Shown: piece after piece, positions 1 through 7,400 of the stretch
Layout: the number at the start of each line of letters is the position of its first letter
Position numbering within the stretch: the stretch's first letter is position 1
Source: Rhodospirillaceae bacterium CCH5-H10
Lineage (GTDB): Bacteria > Pseudomonadota > Alphaproteobacteria > Reyranellales > Reyranellaceae
Length of the DNA: 26,313 nt
Assembly: GCA_001557035.1 (NCBI GenBank)
Contig: LSKJ01000363.1
Coordinates: 1 to 26,313, forward strand
Direction of reading: 5' to 3'
Translations under genes and position numbers: made by a program
Notes under the pieces: generated by a model
What the model was told of the DNA's origin: nothing
Database searches by the model: none
What the model saw: the letters and a program-made list of their open reading frames with translations, nothing else

Positions 1-15
1 GGCCTGTTCCCGCCG

Positions 16-849
16 ATGCCGCGGGCGCCGTGGCGCGACCGGCCCGACCGCCCGCCGTCCCGCCTCGCCGCGCTCGGCGAGCTGATCGTGACCCAGGCGC
101 GCGTTTTGACGGCGCTGGTCCTGCGCGACTTCCGCCACCGCACCGCGCAGGGTCGCTTCGGCTTCCTGTCGCTGTTCATCCCCCAGGCCATCAATATCCT
201 GACCCTGGGGATCGTACTCAGCCTGTTCAACGGCGGCATGCCGCCGATCGGCGGGCACCTGTTCTTCTTCTATGCGACGGGCGTGATGCCCTTCTACCTG
301 TTCATCCACGTCATCGATCACTCGCAGAACCTGTTCCAGGACAATATCGGCGTGCTGCAGGTCCCGGTGATCGCCCGCCTCGATCTCGTTCTGGCGATGG
401 CGCTCACCGAGCTGCTGATCGGCTTCACCGTGATCGTGGTCACATTCGGCACTTTCGAGCTGATCTCCTACGGCCCGCGCACGGACAACCATATCGAGGC
501 GGTCTATGCCACGCTGGCGGTCTGGCTGTTCGCGCTGGGCCTCGGCCTGATCAGCGCCGTGATGAACAACCTCTGGCGGCCGTGGGCCAACGGATGGATG
601 ATCACGCAGCGCTTCCTCTACGTCGCCTCGGGCGTGTTCTTCCTGCCGCAGAGCATGCCGGAATGGATCCGCGAGCCGCTGTCCTGGAATCCCCTCCTCC
701 AGTGCATCGAATGGTTCCGCACCGGCTTCTTCCGCGACTACGAACCGCCGTGGCTCGACAAGACCTTCGTCCTCGCCGTCGCCTTCGGCACGGTGCTGGT
801 GGGCCTGATCCTCGAACGGGCGCTGCGCCGCCGGATGAGGACCCAATGA
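16..849 (+). CDS. kpsM: Capsule polysaccharide ABC transporter permease (KpsM/Wzm type)
   Basis: This is the inner-membrane permease of an ABC-2 type exporter that moves finished polysaccharide out of the cytoplasm. The 277-residue product has a short cytoplasmic N-terminus with the family-like stretch ARVLTALVLRDFRHR, then about six hydrophobic segments (roughly residues 46-70, 79-100, 122-149, 162-187, 198-214 and 249-272). The C-terminal NPLLQCIEWFRTGFF resembles the conserved end of KpsM/CtrC proteins. Its stop overlaps the ATPase start (ATGA), so the two are translationally coupled. The start is uncertain: the frame stays open to the window edge and no ribosome-binding site is visible in the 15 bases before the ATG, so the true start may lie outside. 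Export of capsule, rather than O-antigen, is inferred from the short partner ATPase. Confidence 0.88.
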   Translation: MPRAPWRDRPDRPPSRLAALGELIVTQARVLTALVLRDFRHRTAQGRFGFLSLFIPQAINILTLGIVLSLFNGGMPPIGGHLFFFYATGVMPFYLFIHVIDHSQNLFQDNIGVLQVPVIARLDLVLAMALTELLIGFTVIVVTFGTFELISYGPRTDNHIEAVYATLAVWLFALGLGLISAVMNNLWRPWANGWMITQRFLYVASGVFFLPQSMPEWIREPLSWNPLLQCIEWFRTGFFRDYEPPWLDKTFVLAVAFGTVLVGLILERALRRRMRTQ

Positions 850-1505
850 TCCGCCTCGAACGGGTCAGCAAGAGCTACGCCGTTCCCGGCGATCGCCATG
901 TCATCCTCGACGATGTGAGCTTCGAGCTGCCGCCGCTAAGCCGCGTCGGCATCTTCGGCGTGAACGGCGCGGGCAAGTCGGCCCTGCTGCGCCTGATCGC
1001 CGGCAGCGAGATGCCCGACCGCGGCCGCATCGTGCGCGAGGGGCGCGTGTCGTTTCCGGTCGGCTTCACCGGGACCTTCCACCCCCACCTCTCGGCCCGC
1101 GAGAACGTGGCCTTCCTCGCCCGCATCTACGGCATGAACCATGGCGAGGTCAGCGCCTGGATCGAGGAGTTCGCCGAGCTCGACCGCTATTTCGACATGC
1201 CGGTCGGCACCTACTCGTCCGGAATGTTCGCCCGCATCGCCGTCGCCACCAGCTTCGCCTTCGACTTCGACCTCTACCTCGTGGACGAGGTGATCGAGGT
1301 CGGCGACGCGGCCTTTCGCAGGAAGTGTGCAGCGGCCTTCGGCGAGCGCATGCATGCGGCGTCGCTGATCCTCGTGTCGCAGCATGTCGAGACGATCCGC
1401 CAGTATTGCAATCTCGGCGCGGTCCTGCATCGCGGCCGGCTCAGCGACTTCACGACGATTGACGAGGCTCTCGAGACCTACGAACGTTCGCTCCGGGCGA
1501 CTTGA
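846..1505 (+). CDS. kpsT: Capsule polysaccharide ABC transporter ATP-binding protein (KpsT type)
   Basis: This is the cytoplasmic ATPase that powers the permease encoded just upstream. The 219-residue product has Walker A GVNGAGKS (38-45), the KpsT-style signature YSSGM (123-127) in place of LSGGQ, Walker B DLYLVDE (142-148) and the switch histidine H180. At 219 residues it has only the nucleotide-binding domain and lacks the C-terminal carbohydrate-binding extension of O-antigen Wzt proteins. This favours a group-2-capsule type exporter. The ATG at 846 overlaps the permease stop by 4 nt and matches the natural family N-terminus; a longer open frame upstream of it is spurious. The next gene follows after 16 bases, so the three genes probably form one operon. 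Confidence 0.92.
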   Translation: MIRLERVSKSYAVPGDRHVILDDVSFELPPLSRVGIFGVNGAGKSALLRLIAGSEMPDRGRIVREGRVSFPVGFTGTFHPHLSARENVAFLARIYGMNHGEVSAWIEEFAELDRYFDMPVGTYSSGMFARIAVATSFAFDFDLYLVDEVIEVGDAAFRRKCAAAFGERMHAASLILVSQHVETIRQYCNLGAVLHRGRLSDFTTIDEALETYERSLRAT

Positions 1506-1521
1506 CCGATTTGCAGGCAGC

Positions 1522-2787
1522 ATGACCCAACCCCAGAGGCCCCCCGTGAAGCTGGTCCAGAGCGCGCCGATGCAGGCCCGCGGCGGCGACGGCGCGCTCG
1601 TGGCCGGCGAGGATGGGCAGGCGCCGGCCACGGCGGTCCACACACGGCGGTTTTCGCGGCGCTGGACCCCGGCGGACGAACGGGCGGGCCGGCCGGCGCG
1701 CTGGCTGTCGATCCTGGTCTTCCTGCTGGTGGTCGGCCTGCCGACCGCGCTGGCCGCCGTCTACTACGGCTTCTTCGCCTCCAGCCAGTATGCGACCGAG
1801 ATCCAGTTCGGCGTGCGTTCCGCCGACGCCCAGCGCAACGACGCGACCTCGATCTTCCAGGGCATGGCCTCGGCCTCGCAGATCGGCCTGCAGTCGAACA
1901 TCGTCGTGAAGTACATCAAGAGCCGGTCGATGGTCGATGCGATCAGCCAGAAGATCGACCTGCGCCGGATGTTCTCCGGACCCGAGGTCGATGAGCTGTC
2001 GCGCCTCGATCCGAACGCCTCGATCGAGGGGCTGGTCGAGTACTGGCGCGGCAAGGTCGAGCCCTATTTCGAGCTGACCACCGGCATCGTCAGCGTCCAG
2101 ATCCGCGCCTTCACGCCCGAGGACGCGCTGACCATCGGCCGCAACGTGCTGGCCCTGTCCGAGAGCCTGGCCGACGACCTTTCGAAGAAGGCGCGCGCGG
2201 ACTATGTGAAGTTCGCGCAGGAGCAGGTCGAGGAAGCGTCGGAGAAGCTGCGCCAGGCCCGGCAGGCGATGCTGGAGTTCCGCGACCGCGAACGCTCGAT
2301 CGATCCCAACAAGGAGGCCGATTCGGCACGCCTGGGCCTGGCCAAGCTGCGCGATGAGCTGGGCCGCGTCCGCGCCGACTATCTGACGGCGCGTGCCCGG
2401 ACGGGCGAGAGGTCCACGGTCATCGTCTCGCTGCGCGACCGCATCGCCGCCCTGGAATCGCTGATCCGCGATGCCGAGTCCCGGATGACGGGCGACCAGT
2501 CCAGGGACAGTGTCCCGATCAGCCAGAACATCCGCAGCTTCGAGAACGTCGAGATCGAACGCCAGCTTGCCGAGAAGTTCTACGACGCGGCGATGCAGTC
2601 GCTGCAGCGGGCGCAGTTCGAGGCCTCGCGCCGCGCCATGTACCTGGAGGTCTTCGTCACGCCGTCGCTGGCCGAACACCCGGTCTATCCGCGCCGGCTC
2701 GTATCCGTCCTGATCGTGGCGCTGGCGTCGTTCGGCGCCTGGATCTTCCTGCTGATGATCTACTACTCGGTTCGCGACCACGTCTGA
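1522..2787 (+). CDS. Capsule export inner-membrane protein, KpsE/CtrB-like (polysaccharide co-polymerase type 3)
   Basis: KpsE/CtrB proteins link the inner-membrane ABC exporter to the outer-membrane polysaccharide channel. The 421-residue product has a polar N-terminus of about 60 residues, a membrane segment at about 61-85 and a large periplasmic region. This contains a long predicted coiled coil (about 230-380, rich in E, R, A, L) and the proline motif TPSLAEHPVYPRRL. A second membrane segment lies at about 393-414 with a very short cytoplasmic tail. No tyrosine-rich tail or kinase domain is present, which separates it from Wzc-type proteins. The start at 1522 has only a weak ribosome-binding site (GCAGG); ATG 1570 is an alternative. 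The N-terminus is longer than in E. coli KpsE (382 residues). No outer-membrane KpsD/Wza partner is in the window. Confidence 0.85.
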   Translation: MTQPQRPPVKLVQSAPMQARGGDGALVAGEDGQAPATAVHTRRFSRRWTPADERAGRPARWLSILVFLLVVGLPTALAAVYYGFFASSQYATEIQFGVRSADAQRNDATSIFQGMASASQIGLQSNIVVKYIKSRSMVDAISQKIDLRRMFSGPEVDELSRLDPNASIEGLVEYWRGKVEPYFELTTGIVSVQIRAFTPEDALTIGRNVLALSESLADDLSKKARADYVKFAQEQVEEASEKLRQARQAMLEFRDRERSIDPNKEADSARLGLAKLRDELGRVRADYLTARARTGERSTVIVSLRDRIAALESLIRDAESRMTGDQSRDSVPISQNIRSFENVEIERQLAEKFYDAAMQSLQRAQFEASRRAMYLEVFVTPSLAEHPVYPRRLVSVLIVALASFGAWIFLLMIYYSVRDHV

Positions 2788-2790
2788 CCA

Positions 2791-2833
2791 CTCATGTTCC
2801 TCTCCCCGCCAGGGCGGGGCTATCGCACATGAG
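2791..2833. terminator. Composite hairpin after the capsule export operon
   Basis: Just after the stop of the KpsE-like gene, an outer inverted repeat (CTCATGT 2791-2797 with ACATGAG 2827-2833) encloses a strong inner hairpin (CCCCGC 2804-2809 with GCGGGG 2814-2819, 4-nt loop). There is no T-run, so this is not a textbook Rho-independent terminator. Its place between convergent genes makes transcript ending or 3'-end protection likely. Confidence 0.45.
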
Positions 2834-2838
2834 ATAAA

Positions 2839-2933
2839 GGTCCCTCGCTTACGCTCGGGATGACAATTTTGTTGGGATTGGCGCAGTGCGTCGATCGAAC
2901 AAGAGCTGTCATCCCGAGCGTAAGCGAGGGACC
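2839..2933. repeat. REP-like paired inverted repeat in a convergent intergenic region
   Basis: A 27-bp perfect inverted repeat (2839-2865 and 2907-2933) flanks a 41-bp spacer. Each arm holds its own smaller hairpin: on the strand reading TCCCGAGCGTAAGCGAGGGA, TCCC and GC pair with GC and GGGA around a GTAA loop, with a tandem G.A mismatch in the stem. Two head-to-head copies of one unit are the usual layout of REP/BIME elements. Similar 'TCATCCCGAGCG...GCGAGGGA' units are, from memory, dispersed in many proteobacterial genomes. It sits between two convergent genes and could act as a two-way terminator. Confidence 0.7.
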
Positions 2934-3024
2934 CTTCGCTTTCTTCAGAACGCAAACCGCCACGGCTTTTCCAGCCGCATGCGATAGCGATGCCCGCGAG
3001 AAGAGACAGAGAGAACGACCTGAG

Positions 3025-4392
3025 TTAGGCCTCGATGAGCTGGCGGTAGGCGTCGACCATGCCCTTGGGATTGTAGGTCTCGATCGCGGCGCGGCGCTTT
3101 GCGTCGAGGCCCGGCACGAAGCCGTCGAAGCGCTGGAGCTGGTCGGCCAGTTCCATGAAGTTGCCGATGTTGAAGTACTGCATGGCGCCTTCGAAATACA
3201 AACCCATCTCGCGGAAGACCGGCGCGTTGGAGAACAGCGCGCGCGAGCCGAACTCCATGGCGAAGGTGGCCGGTCCCGAGCCGCTCTGCCCTTCCTTGGT
3301 GCGCATGTAGGGATGCACCACGTAGTCGAGCATGGCGTAGAACTTCGGCATCTCCTCGTCCGAGGCCTGGCCGAGATAGTGGATGCGGTGCTTGATGTCG
3401 GTGGTCGGGAAGAAATACTTGAACTCGGAGCGCGCGAAGAGCTTGTCGCGCAGTTCGCGGCGATAGACCTGGTCGGAGCGCACCACCGGGCCGCCGAGGA
3501 AGGTCTTCAGGCCGCCCTCGACCTCGAGGCTGCTGTCCGCCGATGGCCGGTCGACGGCGAGCGGGAAGGACAGGAGCTGGCGCACGTAGCCGCCGATGTC
3601 GCGGCCGGGCTCCAGCGCCTGCGGATGCTCGCCGCCCACCAGCACCAGGCGCCAGTCGTCGGGCAGGAACTCCAGCGCCTTCATCGCCGTCAGGTGGCCC
3701 TTGTAGGCGGCGAAGAAGCCGCAGACCGCGAAATACTTGTACTTCGGGTCGAGCCCGTATTGCGCGAGGAAGCGCTCGCGGTCGAGCGAGGCGCGCACCT
3801 CGCCCACCTCCTCCTGGTCGAAGTAGCAGATCGGGTAGTTCGTTATCTGACCGAGGTTGAAGAACCGCTGCAGCAGCACCTGATCGCCGCGGTTGAAGGT
3901 CATGACCTTCACGTGCGGCGACTTGCGGACATAGTTCCAGAAGCCCTCGTAGATGGGATCGAGCGCGCCCTCGATCAGGCCCATCACGGCGGCGCCCGGC
4001 CGCAGGTTCAGCATGTTGGTGCCGAAGGCGGTGAGCGACCGGCTCGACATCTGGCGGTCGAAGCCGTGGATGGTGACGACGGCGCACTTCGCGGCCTTCA
4101 GCAGGCGCATCACGCGCGTGTAGGAGGTCTTGGGACGGGTGCCGTAGAGGCCGGGCTCGAACTGCAGGAAAACGGCATCGAAATCGGCGATTTCACGCGC
4201 GATCCGGGCGATTTCCTGGTCGCCCTTGCGGCGCAGGAAGGTCGGCGATTGCAGGCGCAGCAGCGAGACCGGGAGCCGCTTGACCTCGACCTCGTAGCCG
4301 GCGGCCAGAAGATGTTTCAGCAGGCGTGAACTGTAATAAGCGGCTCCGCATTCCTCGTTGTAACTGGATACGATCGCCACACGCTTCTTCAT
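3025..4392 (-). CDS. Glycosyltransferase, GT4-like (GT-B fold)
   Basis: This is probably a glycosyltransferase that adds a sugar to the exported polysaccharide. The 455-residue product starts MKKRVAIVSSYNEECGAAYYSSRLLKHLL, the typical nucleotide-fold opening of GT-B enzymes. It continues with an acceptor-side domain and a linker at about 215-225. The second Rossmann-like domain includes CGFFAAYKGHLTAMKALEFLP (from 224) and WRLVLVGG (247-254), and near the end GSGPATFAMEFG (371-382), which matches the donor-binding loop of GT4 enzymes. An insertion at about 265-335 is unusual. No signal peptide or membrane segment is seen, so it should be cytoplasmic or membrane-peripheral. Donor and acceptor sugars cannot be told from sequence. 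It is transcribed towards the capsule export operon and lies downstream of the large repeat protein gene. Confidence 0.72.
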   Translation of the reverse strand: MKKRVAIVSSYNEECGAAYYSSRLLKHLLAAGYEVEVKRLPVSLLRLQSPTFLRRKGDQEIARIAREIADFDAVFLQFEPGLYGTRPKTSYTRVMRLLKAAKCAVVTIHGFDRQMSSRSLTAFGTNMLNLRPGAAVMGLIEGALDPIYEGFWNYVRKSPHVKVMTFNRGDQVLLQRFFNLGQITNYPICYFDQEEVGEVRASLDRERFLAQYGLDPKYKYFAVCGFFAAYKGHLTAMKALEFLPDDWRLVLVGGEHPQALEPGRDIGGYVRQLLSFPLAVDRPSADSSLEVEGGLKTFLGGPVVRSDQVYRRELRDKLFARSEFKYFFPTTDIKHRIHYLGQASDEEMPKFYAMLDYVVHPYMRTKEGQSGSGPATFAMEFGSRALFSNAPVFREMGLYFEGAMQYFNIGNFMELADQLQRFDGFVPGLDAKRRAAIETYNPKGMVDAYRQLIEA

Positions 4393-4448
4393 CGCTCACT
4401 CCGGTCGGACCTGCGCGGCCGGACATTAGCAGCGATCGCGGGATTTTG

Positions 4449-4476
4449 CGGCCGGATTCCTGAGAAAATCCGGCCG
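4449..4476 (-). terminator. Hairpin downstream of the large repeat-protein gene
   Basis: A 10-bp perfect inverted repeat (CGGCCGGATT 4449-4458 and AATCCGGCCG 4467-4476) with an 8-nt loop lies 15 bp past the stop of the 1373-residue protein and upstream of the glycosyltransferase start. No clear T-tract follows on the - strand, so its efficiency as an intrinsic terminator is uncertain. Confidence 0.5.
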
Positions 4477-4491
4477 TCCCGCCCAGAGGCC

Positions 4492-7400
4492 TCAGGCGAA
4501 CAGGAAGTCGGACTCCTGCAGGGTAGTAACGCCTTGCAGCGCGATGCTGTCACCGTTGCTGCCGACGATGACGGTATTGCCCCCGGCAACCGTGCTGTGG
4601 GCCTGGACGTAGGCGAAGTCCGCGAACTCCGAAGTCGGGAGCGTGATCGTGTCGCCCTCGCCCGCGTTGAAGTCGGTGATGACCGAGGTGCCGAAGAGCG
4701 GCGCATAGACGAAGCTGTCGGCACCCGTACCGCCGGTCATCACGTCGTCGAAAATGCTGTGGAGCGTCTGCGGCGTCGACAGCAGGCCTTTGATGGTGTG
4801 GCTGCCGTCGTTCATGTTGTAGATCACCTGCGCCTCGGTTGAGGTGGTGCCGCTCACATCGTAGTCGAGCTGGTAGCTCGCATACTCGGTTTTCTGCACG
4901 TTGGTGAAGTAGTGCGTGATGCCGGTGACGACACCGTCGCCGTTGGCATACTCGTATTCGTAGGCCGTGTAGGACTGGCCGGTCACGCCGGTCCAGGTCT
5001 CGCCGATCTTCTTGCCCGAGCCGTCGAGCTCAACGATGTAGCCGGTATAGTCCTGGCCGGTGATGTCGGACTGGTAATACTTCTGCCCGGTCAGGACGCC
5101 ATTGCCGTTGGCATAGTCGTTCTCCCAGGACGAGTAGACCTGCGTGGCCGTGATCTGGCCGCCGGTGAAGACTTCCTTGATGAGATTGCCCGAGGTGTCG
5201 AGATCCTGCTCGTGGCCGGTGTAGTTCCGGCCGACGATGTCGGTGAAGTAGTACTTCTGGCCGGCGAAGTGACTGCCGGTGCCGTTGATGATGTAGTCGT
5301 CCTCGTAGGACGAGTAGGCCTGGGTCTTGATGCCGCTGTAGTAGATGCGGGTCGTCAGACCCTGGGCATCGAGGTCGTGCTCGTAGGCCGTGTAGGCGTG
5401 ACCCTGGACGTTGGAGAAGAAGTATTTCTGACCGATCAGGCCGTTGTGCGGCAGAGCGCTCTCGTAGCCCGCGGCGTACTCGTACTCGTAAGCGTGGTAG
5501 GCCTGTCCGCTGACGCCGGTGAAGGTGTAGCTGAGCAGACGGTTGGAACCGTCATAGTCGGCCTCGTAACCGGTATAGGCTTGGCCGGTGATGCCGGTGT
5601 GAAAGTACTGCGCGCCCGTCAGCTCGTTGTCGTCGTTGTAGTCGTAGGACATCGACGAATAGGCCTGGCCCGTGACGCTCATCAGGAAGCTGTGGGCGCC
5701 GGTCATCTTGTCGATCGCCGTGCCGTTCGCCTGGTAGTCGGTGTAGGCGATCTGCAGCACGGACTCGCCCACGTCGGTGAACTCGATCTGTTGCACATGG
5801 GTATTGCTGTTCAGCGCGCTGAGGGCGGCAGCCACGTTGCCCGCCTTGTCCTGAACGATCAGCTGGTAGGCCGAGGTGTCGGCGTTCAGGGTGACGGCGA
5901 GCGCCGCGGCATCGCCGGTGATCTGGCCCACAGTGACGGTCAGCGCGTCGTTGTCGGAGATCGTGATCGAGGTCGGCAGGTTGGCGCCGTAGGTGTCGAG
6001 ATCGGCCGAGATGTTGGCGGCCGTGTCGCTGATGGCGCCGTTCGCGGCCACGCCGCTCACGGTGAGCGTGAGCGCGACGCTCGGCGGACCGTACGGCGTC
6101 ACCCCGTCGGCCAGCAGCTCCTGCATCGTCACCGAATAGGTGCCGTTGCCCAGCGTCGACGTCGTCTCGGTCTGCCAGCGCCCGTCCAGATCCGGCGTCG
6201 CCTGCAGCACGCCCTGGAACGAACCGCCCGAGGTCTGGGTGATGACGATCTGGGCGATGTGACCCGGCACGATCTGGTTGGTGTATTGCGAGGTCAGGCC
6301 ATACGACGTGATCCCGCCCGTGCTCGTCGCCGTGGAGTTGGTCGGCGTGCCCGTGTGGGTGCCGTTGTTCGTGCCGGTCCAGCCGAAGGCCAGCGGCGTC
6401 TCGCCGGTGATCGTCAGCGAAGGCGCCGCCGAAGCCGGAATGTTGCCCTGCGCCGGCATGCCGGTGCCGTTCTGCTGGTCGAGCGCCGTGAAGACGGCGC
6501 CGCTCAGGGTGCCCGCGATGGGCGCTGCCGCCGGCTGGTTCAGCGACGCGCCGCCGGCATAGGCGAAGGTCAGCATCTCGACAGGCGCCGACCGGTACTC
6601 GTTCAGGTCGATCTCGAGGAAATTGGCGGAGAGGTTGTTCGGATTGATGTTCGCGCCGCCGGCGACCGCCACGTCGAAGATCGTGAACTCGATGTCGCCC
6701 GGCGTCGTCGAGGCCGCCGTCGTGTAGAATTCATAGACCTTCTGACGGCCTTCGAGATCCGAGAGGACGAGCTGGTACCAGCCGATGTCGCCCTGCGCGA
6801 CCGTACTGGCGACCGGCAGGCCCGCGATGCCGAAGGTGCCCAGGACGTTCGTGCCGGGTGTTACCGTCCACGCCCCCGGCGAGCCGGCGAAGGTGTAGGT
6901 CTGCCAGATGTTGCCGCCGGTCGGGAGGGTCACATACTCGAACGTGCCGTGGCCGTTGGTGTCCTTGCCGGTATAGATGCCGATCTGCACGCTGAGATCG
7001 GGACGCAGGAGCGTCTGGCCGTCGCGGCCGACCACGTTGAGATAGAGTGCGCTCGTCGTATCGGGGATCAGGTAGTCGGTCTGGCTCGACTGCGGCGCAA
7101 GGAACGGGCCACCGGTCGGCGCCGTATAGTTCGGCGCCGTCTCCGAGGCGCCATAGACGTAGAAGTTGATGTTGCTGACATTGTTCGCGGGTGACGGCGT
7201 CGACGACGCACCGGGCTGGCCCAGCGGAATCAGCGGCCCGGGCGTGACGTCGACCGACAGGTTGTCGGAGAAAGCCGAGCCGTAGACATTGGAATTGTAG
7301 AAGAAGTATTCGCTGTAGGCGTCGTAATGGACATAGCTCGGCTTGGGCGAGACGGCGACGTCGCGATAATTGTCGAAGGCATAGGCCGCGTCCCAGTTGG

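Noticed and set aside
30..845. Upstream part of the long frame that contains the KpsT-type ATPase
   Set aside because: It overlaps the permease gene in another frame, is arginine/proline-rich, and the ATPase begins naturally at the ATG at 846.
4912..7194. 760-codon open frame on + opposite the large secreted protein, and similar long frames at 7327-8724, 12720-14756, 18197-19192, 22797-24482 and 24253-25722
   Set aside because: All are antisense to well-supported genes in GC-rich DNA. Their products are valine/arginine/glycine/histidine-rich with no recognisable motif, as expected for shadow frames.
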